64,000 bases of DNA. It comes from SHZI01 sp049290495. Lineage in GTDB: Bacteria; Pseudomonadota; Gammaproteobacteria; Steroidobacterales; GCA-2729495. The translations under genes were made by a program, and so were the position numbers. Shown one piece after another: positions 15,047 through 22,789 of the stretch. The number at the start of each line of letters is the position of its first letter. The first letter of the stretch is position 1. The notes under the pieces were generated by a model that was not told the DNA's origin, did no database searches, and worked only from the letters and a program-made list of their open reading frames with translations. The stretch is taken from positions 1 to 64,000 of the forward strand of contig JBATNV010000318.1 of the NCBI GenBank assembly GCA_049290495.1, given 5' to 3'.

Positions 15047-17849
15047 CTTCGCTCCTTTCAGTGCGCGACCAGCGCGCCGGAACCATCACGGCCAGACGCG
15101 CGTAGCTCGCGCGTACCCACTCGTCATAGACGCCATCGCCGGCGCGTTCAGCATTCACGCGATAGAGATCGATGGCCTTTTCTTCGAAGGGAAACGCCTG
15201 CTCTTCAAGCAGCACGTCGTATTGCTCGGACTCATCCGCATCCAGGTCCTTTGGCCGCTCCGAGGCGAGCAGGTCGCGACTCAGCTGGTAGTAGAGATCC
15301 GCTGTTTCAAAGGTTGCCGCGGTGGTGACCTGCGCGACGCCATAGTCAGCCGCCTGCCCATAGGCCTGCAGCGCCTGCTCCATGCGGGTTTTTTTCAGCT
15401 TGAGGCTCTTGTCCAGTGGCGCGGTGAGCACCACGGCGTTGAAGGCATCGCGCATGGGCCTGGCGAGTTCGATAGCGCTGCTGGCGGCCAGGAAGCGGCT
15501 GCGGTCGCTGCGCTCTGCCCCCATGTCACGATCCGTTTTCACGATGGCTTCAAGCCAGCCCTTGCGGGTTTGCCAGTCGTTGTCTGCACCGGCGAGATCA
15601 GCCAGCTTGAGTCGTGCCTCCAGCGCTTCGCTGGCCGGTACCGGAAAGCGCGTGACGAGCGCGGTGTAGACCCGCACCTCTCCATCGTGCTGGTCTGCAG
15701 CCACGTACAACTCTGCGGCCTGCCACAGCGCCGAGCGCTGCACGTCCGCCGCTGCGTCAGCGCTGCCGGCAATGCGCTCGTACTCGGCCGCCGCCTCTGC
15801 GCCGCGTCCGCCTTCGCGCAGCGCCACAGCCAGCTTGGCCGTGACATCGCTATTGAACTGATGCTCGGGAAATTCGCGCCGGAAGCGCTGCAGGAGATCC
15901 ACCGACTCGTTCCAGCGCTGGCTGGTCAGGAGCAGCGTAGCGGCATCGAAGAGCGCACTCGGCCGGATGTCAGCATCCGGGGCCGCCGCATCGATGCGCA
16001 GGAAATCAGCCACCGCCGCATCCACATCACCACCCGCCTGGGCGAGCTCCGCCTGTCTATAGATCGAGGCAGCGATGCGACCTTCCACTTCGCGTCCGGC
16101 GGCCGGATCTGCTTCGAGGCCACGCAGACGGACATAGGCCGACTCTGCCTCGGCATAGTGCGCGAGATCAAACTGGGCGTGTCCCATGACAGTCCAGGCG
16201 ACACGCTCGAGCTCTGGCGTCACTGGCGGCTGCATCGTGACAACGAGTCCGGCGACCTCAGCCGCCCGCTCAGGCTGCTGACTGGCGTAGAGCTGTTCGG
16301 CAACGTTGGTCAGTACCGCACCCGCCTGCGGGTGGGCGGGAAAATCCGCCGCAAAGCGCAGCGCCTGTTCGATGTGTCCGGTATGCCAGGCGAGTTGCGC
16401 TTCACCGGCAAGCCGCTTTTCGTGCTCGCCCGAAGCCAGCAGCGCGGCATAGCCGGCCTCGGCCGACTTTTCCTGCCGTCCATAGTTATAGGCGGCATTC
16501 AGATAGGCATCGCGTGCCGTATCGAAATGCTGTGCCTCGAAGAGCAGATCGCCGAGCAGAAAGCTGCGCTCCGCCGATTGCGGATCATCGGGGAAGTACG
16601 CGAGCGACAGCCGGTACCAGCCGGCAGCCCGTTCGTAGTCGGCCGGCAGCTTGCTGCGCTGGGCCAGCGCGTGGTCGTACTGCGCCAGATCGCCCAGATG
16701 CAATTTCAGCTGCGCGACAAGCTGCGGATAGTCATCGACGCTACGGTCTTGCCAGAACGGTGCATCGAGACCGTAGGTCGCAACGTATTTCTGCTTGGCC
16801 TCAAGCACGAGGTCCGGGAACTTGCCTCGCGTATAGGCATCGATCGCAGCCTGCAACAGATTGGGGGCCTGCGCATTGACCGGATCCCGCGCCACGAATG
16901 CCGCATAACTTTCAGCGGCGTCCTGAAAGCGCTCCTTGTCCAGATAGAGGTCACCGAGCGCCGTGTACACCAGATAGGTCCAGGCGGGATCACCATACGG
17001 CACCAGCGCAGGTGGAATGGAATCGGCACCATCAAGGTAGGAAAGACTGATGCTGACCACGCGCAGTGTGTCATCAAGCAATTCACGCTCGGGCCGGCTC
17101 ATGGCCTGTATCTGCTGATCCGGCGCGCTGGCATCGCTGCTCAGGCGACGATCGATCAGACTGAGGAAGGCGCTAAGGCCCTCTTCGTAGCGGCTCTGCT
17201 TGAACAGCGCCCAGCCGTACTTGTAGAGCGACTGCTCGTAATAGGGCGAAGCGGGCCCGCTGGCGAGGACCGCTGCATAAGCTTGCTCGGCCCCGGCATA
17301 GTTCTGCCGTATCGACCAGGTTTCACCGCGACGGAACTGGGCTTCGTCGCCATGCACTGCAGAGGGCGATTCCGCAACCAGACGATCCAGCGTGGCCAGC
17401 GATTCATCGCCGCGACCAGCGCCTTCCAGCGCCCTGGCCAGCTGATAGATGACTTCACTTCGCGCTTCGCCCGTCAGCGCCGTGTCCGTATCAACCGATT
17501 CGAGAAGCTGGCCATACAGGCCGATGGCTTCCGCGTAATGACTGGCGCCGGCACCGGCTTGCTCCGCAGAGCTCTCAAGTTCAGTTGCCGCATCCAGGTT
17601 CAGGTCGGCAAGACGACGCATGGCCTCGGCACGCATGCTGGCCGGCCCGGTATCCAGCGCCAGAAAACGGCGGTACTCCTGCATGGCTTGCGCGCTGCTG
17701 TCGACAGACGGCAGGCCGGTGTGAATTTCCAGCGGCTTCGCCTTCAGGCTGCCGATGGTCTGACGGTCCGCCTCCGGTGTTCTGGACGCAAACGGCCACA
17801 GGCCGCCCGCCAGCGTGACCCCGAGCATCAGTGCCGCGGTGGCGCTCAT
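15024..17849 (-). CDS. large TPR-repeat periplasmic protein
   Basis: The 941-residue protein starts with a hydrophobic signal/anchor (ALMLGVTLAGGLWPF) and then consists almost wholly of TPR-like helical repeats (motifs such as AEAIGLYGQLLE, AGAEQAYAAVLASGP, QDAAESYAAFVARDP, AEAESAYVRLRGLE). It is a scaffold-type protein, not an enzyme. Its start overlaps the preceding TPR gene stop (ATGA). Large periplasmic TPR proteins with ExbBD and AgmX recall the Glt gliding machinery of myxobacteria, though I cannot claim orthology. Confidence 0.88.
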   Translation of the reverse strand: MSATAALMLGVTLAGGLWPFASRTPEADRQTIGSLKAKPLEIHTGLPSVDSSAQAMQEYRRFLALDTGPASMRAEAMRRLADLNLDAATELESSAEQAGAGASHYAEAIGLYGQLLESVDTDTALTGEARSEVIYQLARALEGAGRGDESLATLDRLVAESPSAVHGDEAQFRRGETWSIRQNYAGAEQAYAAVLASGPASPYYEQSLYKYGWALFKQSRYEEGLSAFLSLIDRRLSSDASAPDQQIQAMSRPERELLDDTLRVVSISLSYLDGADSIPPALVPYGDPAWTYLVYTALGDLYLDKERFQDAAESYAAFVARDPVNAQAPNLLQAAIDAYTRGKFPDLVLEAKQKYVATYGLDAPFWQDRSVDDYPQLVAQLKLHLGDLAQYDHALAQRSKLPADYERAAGWYRLSLAYFPDDPQSAERSFLLGDLLFEAQHFDTARDAYLNAAYNYGRQEKSAEAGYAALLASGEHEKRLAGEAQLAWHTGHIEQALRFAADFPAHPQAGAVLTNVAEQLYASQQPERAAEVAGLVVTMQPPVTPELERVAWTVMGHAQFDLAHYAEAESAYVRLRGLEADPAAGREVEGRIAASIYRQAELAQAGGDVDAAVADFLRIDAAAPDADIRPSALFDAATLLLTSQRWNESVDLLQRFRREFPEHQFNSDVTAKLAVALREGGRGAEAAAEYERIAGSADAAADVQRSALWQAAELYVAADQHDGEVRVYTALVTRFPVPASEALEARLKLADLAGADNDWQTRKGWLEAIVKTDRDMGAERSDRSRFLAASSAIELARPMRDAFNAVVLTAPLDKSLKLKKTRMEQALQAYGQAADYGVAQVTTAATFETADLYYQLSRDLLASERPKDLDADESEQYDVLLEEQAFPFEEKAIDLYRVNAERAGDGVYDEWVRASYARLAVMVPARWSRTERSEDVITTID

Positions 17850-19756
17850 GGTGCACTGCCTTTAGGCGCCACGGCGCGCACGGACGAGGCCGCACGGTCG
17901 TAAATCGTGGCCAGCGCAAAGCGGGCCTGCACGCGATAACTCAGCAGGCGATCGCGCTGCTCGCTGAGCGCATCGATGGCCATCGCCTGCAGGCGCTGCT
18001 CTTCAGTGCCGCGGTCACGCGCCAGGGCCGCCTGCATGTTATGGATGCGTGGCGTGAGTGCCGCGATATGTGCGGAGAATCGATCCAGCTCTGCTGGCGT
18101 ATCGTGCCAGGCGGCCAGACCCGATGCATGCGCGGCCTGCGCCTTCATCAGCGCGGCATCGATCCGGGCGAGCTCACGCTGCTGCTGCCACAACCGGTAT
18201 TGATAGTCGCGATCGAGATCCCAGCTCAGCACGCCCTTCAACAGGCGATAGCGCTCGCGGACATCGCTGGCCGCTGCGTCCGCCAACTGCGGACTGGCAC
18301 CCAGTGCTTCGAGACGCTGCCAGCGATCGAGCTCTTCAGTAGTCGCAAGCCCGGCAATATCGCGTGACTCCGCAACCTGCTCCAGATGCGCCGCCAGCGC
18401 ATCACGCCGCGCCTGCAGCGACTCGAGACTGGCCTCATCGAGACCGGCAGCAACGCGCTGCTCACGTTGCGCATAAGCCGTGCGACGCGTCTCCACCATC
18501 TGCTCAAAGGCGGAGAGCTTTGCCTGCCACTCATCGAGATTGACTGACAGCGCGGCAAGGTCACGCACATTGCGCAGGCCTTCCTGAAAGCCGTGCCGCG
18601 CAACCAGGTCGTACAGGTAACGCGTTTCAATGCTGTCAGGCACAGTATCGAGCTGCCAGTACCAGCGCCCGATCCGCGCATCATCGGCACTGAGCATCGC
18701 GGGGATCAACTGGCCGGCGCGACTGCCGTCAATCGCAGCATCGAGTTTGCCGATCTCGGTATCGTAAGCATCCAGCGCAGCCTGGTAGCCGGCCGCCGCC
18801 TCGCTGTGTGCGTCGAGCCTGGCCCAGGCATAGGGAATCGCGAGCAGCGACTCCTGTACCGCACTGTCGAGCAGATCGCGGTCACGCAACTCCAGCCAGG
18901 GTGTCAGGGCAGCGCGGTAGTCCTGCGTCGCTGCATCCGCCCACCCGGCACCGAGCAGCGCCTTTGCGGAGAAGGGTCCGTTCAATCGCACCCGCGCAAG
19001 TACCGGACGCGCTTCACCATCGCGGCCCTGCTGCAGATAGAGATAGCCGAGCGCGAGATTGGCCTTGTCACGCAGGTCGCGCAGTTCAGGCGTATCAGCC
19101 GTGCTTCGGCCCAGTTGATCGAGCTGGCGGATCGCATCCTCTGGCCGGTTGAGCCGCACCAGGGCAACGCCCAGGTTGTAGCGCGCGTAGGCCACCCAGC
19201 TTTCCGGGCCCTGCCAGCCATCGAGTACGGCAACCGCAGCGTCGAAACGACCGAGCGCGAGGTAAGCCTGTGCCTTGAGCATCGGCAGTTCAGCATCCAG
19301 GCTCTCGGGCAGCTTGCCGGAGACGCGGTCGAAGGCCTCCAGCGCCTCCGCATACAGGCTGCGCTGGTAGCGCACCTTGCCCAGGTAGAACCAGGCGCGG
19401 TTGCGCACTTCAGGTTCAGATGAATCCTGCAACAGACGGCTGAAAATCTGCTCAGCGCGAATGTGCTGGCCATAATGCAGATACAGGCCACCGAGCAGCA
19501 GCTCGGATTCAGCCTCGTGATTGGCGACACGACCCGCATCACGGTCAACCAGCAGATGTGTCAACGCATCAAAATGCTCGTCCTGGTAAAACTGGAACAG
19601 GACTTCGCCATAGTAAAGATCACGCACCACCGCGCCGCTCACCGGTTCAGCGGCAGCTGCTGAAGCGCTGCCAGCGAGGAACAGCAAGGCGATCAGGCCC
19701 CGCAGGCTGAATCGCCTGTGGCCTGGTGCCGGGATACTGTTGCGAGTCAGGAACAC
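17846..19756 (-). CDS. TPR and coiled-coil periplasmic protein
   Basis: The 636-residue protein has a signal peptide (LIALLFLAGSASAAAA). Residues about 45-290 are TPR-like repeats (YYGEVLFQFYQDEHFDAL, SLYAEALEAFDRV, RPEDAIRQLDQLG). Residues about 400-610 are long charged helices (VETRRTAYAQREQRV, REQR/ARRDALAAHLEQ), probably coiled coil. It is 9 bp downstream of the 187-residue unknown. Such proteins could bridge inner-membrane stator and outer membrane. Confidence 0.85.
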   Translation of the reverse strand: MFLTRNSIPAPGHRRFSLRGLIALLFLAGSASAAAAEPVSGAVVRDLYYGEVLFQFYQDEHFDALTHLLVDRDAGRVANHEAESELLLGGLYLHYGQHIRAEQIFSRLLQDSSEPEVRNRAWFYLGKVRYQRSLYAEALEAFDRVSGKLPESLDAELPMLKAQAYLALGRFDAAVAVLDGWQGPESWVAYARYNLGVALVRLNRPEDAIRQLDQLGRSTADTPELRDLRDKANLALGYLYLQQGRDGEARPVLARVRLNGPFSAKALLGAGWADAATQDYRAALTPWLELRDRDLLDSAVQESLLAIPYAWARLDAHSEAAAGYQAALDAYDTEIGKLDAAIDGSRAGQLIPAMLSADDARIGRWYWQLDTVPDSIETRYLYDLVARHGFQEGLRNVRDLAALSVNLDEWQAKLSAFEQMVETRRTAYAQREQRVAAGLDEASLESLQARRDALAAHLEQVAESRDIAGLATTEELDRWQRLEALGASPQLADAAASDVRERYRLLKGVLSWDLDRDYQYRLWQQQRELARIDAALMKAQAAHASGLAAWHDTPAELDRFSAHIAALTPRIHNMQAALARDRGTEEQRLQAMAIDALSEQRDRLLSYRVQARFALATIYDRAASSVRAVAPKGSAP

Positions 19757-19765
19757 AGCAGCTCC

Positions 19766-20329
19766 CTACTCCCACTCGCGCACAACGAACTCGGGTTGCT
19801 GGGCACTCTGCCGGTCGGAAATTCGCAACTCGACAAACTTGGCACCCACGCCCTTCTCGACTTTCAGCGTCGCGCCGCGCCGGTAGTCGCGCTCATGCGG
19901 CCCCTGACCGGTAAACACTGCGGTCAGTTCATGCTCGCCCGTCTTGAGGTTACCGAGATACAGGCGATGGACACCACCGCGCAGCAGGGCCTTTAACTCA
20001 CGCTCGGTATACAGGTAGTTGCTGATCGGCTTGTCATCGATCTTCAGCTGCACGGAATCCAGTGCAAAAAATTCGCCGACATCCATCGACACAAAAACGG
20101 CGACCTGCGTGTTGGCAGGGAACAGCAGTTCCTCTTCCAGCATGAACAGCTCGCGATTGAGATCCAGCACATCGTCCTTCAGCGTCTGCATCTGCGTATC
20201 AACGCCGGAAGCGGCAACGACCGGCACAGCGACGGGCGCCACGGTCTCACTGCTGCTGGCCGCTCGGGTAGCCAGCGCGCCACCCAGCAGCAGTGCAGTC
20301 AGGCAGATGTTCATGGTTAAACGGTTCAT
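19766..20329 (-). CDS. exported protein of the ExbBD-TPR operon, unknown
   Basis: The 187-residue protein has a signal peptide (MNICLTALLLGGALATRA) and a mature domain with LDLNRELFMLEEELLFP (predicted helix) followed by a beta-rich part (VAVFVSMDVGEFFALDSVQLKIDDKPI, LYLGNLKTGEHELTAVFTG). The start at 20329 is chosen because GGAG sits 7 bases upstream; the ATG at 20344 would put that site inside the gene. No family recognised; a beta-sandwich resembling carbohydrate- or protein-binding periplasmic domains is possible. Confidence 0.75.
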   Translation of the reverse strand: MNRLTMNICLTALLLGGALATRAASSSETVAPVAVPVVAASGVDTQMQTLKDDVLDLNRELFMLEEELLFPANTQVAVFVSMDVGEFFALDSVQLKIDDKPISNYLYTERELKALLRGGVHRLYLGNLKTGEHELTAVFTGQGPHERDYRRGATLKVEKGVGAKFVELRISDRQSAQQPEFVVREWE

Positions 20330-20357
20330 CGCATTACTCCGCATCAGTCAGCAACGT

Positions 20358-20849
20358 TCATTCCGAAATCAGGGCAGACAGTTCATCGGTATAGGTCGTG
20401 GCGTCTTCAGCGCGGTATCCGGCATACACCTGGCGGACAGTGCCGTGCGGGTCGACGAGTACGGCAAAAGGAAGAACAGAAGGGTCGTACTCACGGACCA
20501 CCGACTGATCGGCGTCGTGCAGGATGGTGATACCCAGACGTTTTGCAGCATCCCGGGCAGGTTGATCATCTGTATCGATGTTCACGGCAAGGATGCGCAG
20601 ATTCGCATCGCCAAAACGGTGCTGCAGATCGCGGAGCATGGCCAACTGCTCACTGCAGCGGTTGCACCACTGCGCCCAGAAGCTGACAAGTACAACCTGG
20701 CCGCGATACTCCGACAAACGCAAATTGGTGCCTGCGCTGCTCTTGAGTGCGAAATCGGGCGCCGGCTGACCGGCAAGCCCGGAGCTGGCCGGAACGGCGA
20801 CGGGTAGGAGCAGCACAGCGAGTGCCAGGGAAATGCCACTCCGGCGCAT
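20358..20849 (-). CDS. TlpA/ResA-like thioredoxin, first gene of riboswitch operon
   Basis: The 163-residue exported protein has a signal peptide (ISLALAVLLLPVAVPASSG) and a TlpA/AhpC-like thioredoxin fold with the redox motif WCNRC, and PFAVLVDPHG carrying the cis-Pro region. ATG 20849 begins the signal peptide; no strong ribosome site is visible, and the 5' leader back to the riboswitch is about 170 nt. It is the first of ten same-strand genes ending with the AgmX-like protein. Confidence 0.82.
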   Translation of the reverse strand: MRRSGISLALAVLLLPVAVPASSGLAGQPAPDFALKSSAGTNLRLSEYRGQVVLVSFWAQWCNRCSEQLAMLRDLQHRFGDANLRILAVNIDTDDQPARDAAKRLGITILHDADQSVVREYDPSVLPFAVLVDPHGTVRQVYAGYRAEDATTYTDELSALISE

Positions 20850-20994
20850 GAACGCGCGAAGCAGCACAGCGCCTGTACTGCGCCTCTGTCCGTGCTGCTG
20901 ACCGATGATCTTCAAAGCCTGTCTCCGCGGAACCAGCACAGCGCTGGTGCTCACACACAGACAAGGAAAACAGCTAGAAGATAGAGGGGACGCA

Positions 20995-21020
20995 TGACGC
21001 AGGCCCACAGGCCTGCGTCA
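20995..21020 (-). promoter_or_regulatory. hairpin in riboswitch expression platform
   Basis: A perfect 11-bp inverted repeat (TGACGCAGGCC / GGCCTGCGTCA, 4-base loop) lies just downstream of the aptamer on the minus strand. No clear U tract follows (TGCGTCCCCTCTATCTTC), so it may be a weak terminator or a structure switched by the aptamer. Confidence 0.55.
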
Positions 21021-21039
21021 GGATTCGGCAGCTCCGCTG

Positions 21040-21130
21040 TCCTGGGTGCAGCTCGCAGCAAGCGAGGCGCCGTTAGACCGGTGGCTTTGCGTCCCCGCCT
21101 TTCAGCGGGTTTGCCTTTGTCGCCCGGAAT
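21040..21130 (-). promoter_or_regulatory. c-di-GMP-I (GEMM) riboswitch aptamer
   Basis: Read on the minus strand, GGCAAACCC (21115-21107) is followed by a stem closed by a GAAA tetraloop (CCCGCU-GAAA-GGCGGG), then GGGGACGCAAAGCC (21096-21083), then CCGG-CUAA (tetraloop-receptor region) and a second stem with CUCGC/GCGAG and GGU/ACC closing pairs. GGCAAACC, GACGCAAAGCC, the GAAA loop and the CUAA receptor are the most conserved parts of the c-di-GMP-I aptamer, in the right order and spacing. It precedes the TlpA/TPR/ExbBD operon. The P1 boundaries are approximate. Confidence 0.88.
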
Positions 21131-21221
21131 GGTGACGATTTGACGGCAGGAATCCTGCGACTTCGCTCACGTTAGACAGATTGCCGGTTAAAACCCGCGT
21201 GCTTATGTCAAAGCCGCGGTG

Positions 21222-21920
21222 TCAGGGTGTGCCGGCAAGGCGAAACATCCGGTAGTACTCGGTACTTTCAGTACCCCAGCGTACCGCACCGCTATCGTCG
21301 ACGAACTGCCCCCAGAACTGGTATTCGTCAGGCCGGATAACCACGGCATCGCGCGCATAGAGCGTGGTTTTCAGCCCCTCGCTGTACAGCGTACAGGCCC
21401 GCTCCTGCATGACGCCGGAAACCTCGGTGCCCTCGGCATTGGCGGTCAGCACAAAGTCACAGCCCGGCTTTACGTCGACGTCAGCCATCGTGAGCTGCTG
21501 CAACAGTTCCGGCTTCTGGTATGCATTCTTCCACCGCTCAGCGTCACGGAAATTAAGTTCGCGCTGCACCAGCTTGCCGGTCTGCGGGTCGATGAAATAC
21601 TGCAGCAATCCGATACGGATCAGCGACGGCGGACTGAAGCTGCCATCCACCGACGCGTGCTGATAAACCAGAAAGCCGTCGATACCAGGAATCCCCGCCG
21701 TCAGCGGCGCAAAGAACTGGTATAGCTGGCGGTGAATCTGTTCCGGCGGCAACTTCCGCGTCAGGTCGCTCTCAAACTGCGCCGTGTTGCTGTACCGGCC
21801 ATGTACCCAGGCGCGCACCAGGCTGAGCGTCCCCGCAGCAGCATCCGGTTTGGGTGCCGCACTGAGAGGTGCGATGGCACCAAGCAACAAAGCCAGGCAA
21901 AGAATAGTGCAGTTGCGCAT
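21222..21920 (-). CDS. CpcT/CpeT-like protein, exported
   Basis: The 232-residue protein has a signal peptide (ILCLALLLGAIAPLSA). The mature part follows the CpcT/CpeT (DUF1001) pattern: WVHGRYSNTAQFESD (usual G.FSN..Q), FLVYQHASV, a central R-x-x-YQ-type segment, VKPGCDFVLT (GC-x-x motif) and EYQFWGQFVDDSGAVRWG near the end. In cyanobacteria this fold attaches bilins to phycobiliproteins; in heterotrophs its role is unknown. The gene lies upstream of, and same-strand with, the riboswitch leader. Confidence 0.75.
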   Translation of the reverse strand: MRNCTILCLALLLGAIAPLSAAPKPDAAAGTLSLVRAWVHGRYSNTAQFESDLTRKLPPEQIHRQLYQFFAPLTAGIPGIDGFLVYQHASVDGSFSPPSLIRIGLLQYFIDPQTGKLVQRELNFRDAERWKNAYQKPELLQQLTMADVDVKPGCDFVLTANAEGTEVSGVMQERACTLYSEGLKTTLYARDAVVIRPDEYQFWGQFVDDSGAVRWGTESTEYYRMFRLAGTP

Positions 21921-22000
21921 GTTCGTACTCCCCCAATAGACTGATGTGCGAATCGATTATAGATAAGACACGGTACTAACCGGTATCAGGAAGAGCCGAC

Positions 22001-22744
22001 ATGCACACAGGTCTCAGTCGAATTCTGAAAACACTCGCACTTCTGCTGCTGTCCGCCGCCAGCAGCCAGGCTGGCAACAGTCCGGCCGCCAGCGAGAGCA
22101 AGGTGCTGGTTTTCGGCGGCACCGGGCAGCTGGGTTCTGCGATCGTCCGCGAGCTGCTGACCGCCGGCTACCCGGTTGTAGTATTCGTACGTCCTTCCTC
22201 CGATCGCAGTCGCCTGGCCGGACTGAAAGTCAGCTATGTCACCGGCGACATCCTCAATGCCGGCCAGGTCATGGCCGCCTTTGACGGCAAGGACATTCGT
22301 ACTGTGGTCGATGCGACAGCGCGCGGCAGCGCCGACGATGAGTTCTACCCGACTGCAATGACGCACATCATCGCCGGTGCAAAAGCTGGCGGCGTACAAC
22401 AGATCATCCTGGAGGGCTCGGTCGGTGCCGGGGATAACGTCAACCAGTTTCCGCAGGCTAATTTTGGCCGGATGCGTTCGACGCTGGCTGCCAAGGGACG
22501 TGCGGAGCAGCTGCTGATCGACAGCGGCATCGGCTACACGATCATTCGTAACGGCATCCTGCTTTCGGCCGATCTGCCGCCAACGCGTGCCGCCCGTCTC
22601 AGTACGGACCAGAGCCTGATGAGAAAGATCACGCGTACTGACCTGGGACTATTGACCGTACTGTGTATAGGCAACCCAGCCTATATGAATGGTGTCTGGC
22701 ATGCTGTCGATGACAGCCAGGACGTGCCACCGCAATATCGCTAG
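22001..22744 (+). CDS. atypical NAD(P)-binding SDR/NmrA-like protein with signal peptide
   Basis: The 247-residue protein has an apparent Sec signal peptide (residues 1-25, ILKTLALLLLSAASSQA) before a Rossmann fold (KVLVFGGTGQLGSAIVREL, glycine motif GGTGQLG; DATARGSADD; YTIIRNGILL), of the atypical SDR type. The Tyr-x3-Lys catalytic pair of classical SDRs is not evident. AGGAAG lies 8 bases upstream of the start. An exported NAD(P)-binding protein is unusual. Confidence 0.8.
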   Translation: MHTGLSRILKTLALLLLSAASSQAGNSPAASESKVLVFGGTGQLGSAIVRELLTAGYPVVVFVRPSSDRSRLAGLKVSYVTGDILNAGQVMAAFDGKDIRTVVDATARGSADDEFYPTAMTHIIAGAKAGGVQQIILEGSVGAGDNVNQFPQANFGRMRSTLAAKGRAEQLLIDSGIGYTIIRNGILLSADLPPTRAARLSTDQSLMRKITRTDLGLLTVLCIGNPAYMNGVWHAVDDSQDVPPQYR

Positions 22745-22752
22745 ATAAAAGT

Positions 22753-22771
22753 GTTATGAATGTTTCATAAC
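22753..22771. terminator. AT-rich palindrome between convergent genes
   Basis: GTTATGAA-TGT-TTCATAAC forms an 8-bp stem between the convergent SDR and ATP-grasp stop codons. It has little GC, so it would be a weak terminator; it could also be an operator. Confidence 0.3.
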
Positions 22772-22789
22772 TTACTGTTCAGTATTAAT

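Noticed and set aside
14931..17903. A 990-codon open frame on the plus strand opposite the 941-residue TPR gene
   Set aside because: Its codons mirror a GC-rich, well-supported TPR gene on the minus strand and it has no recognisable domain.
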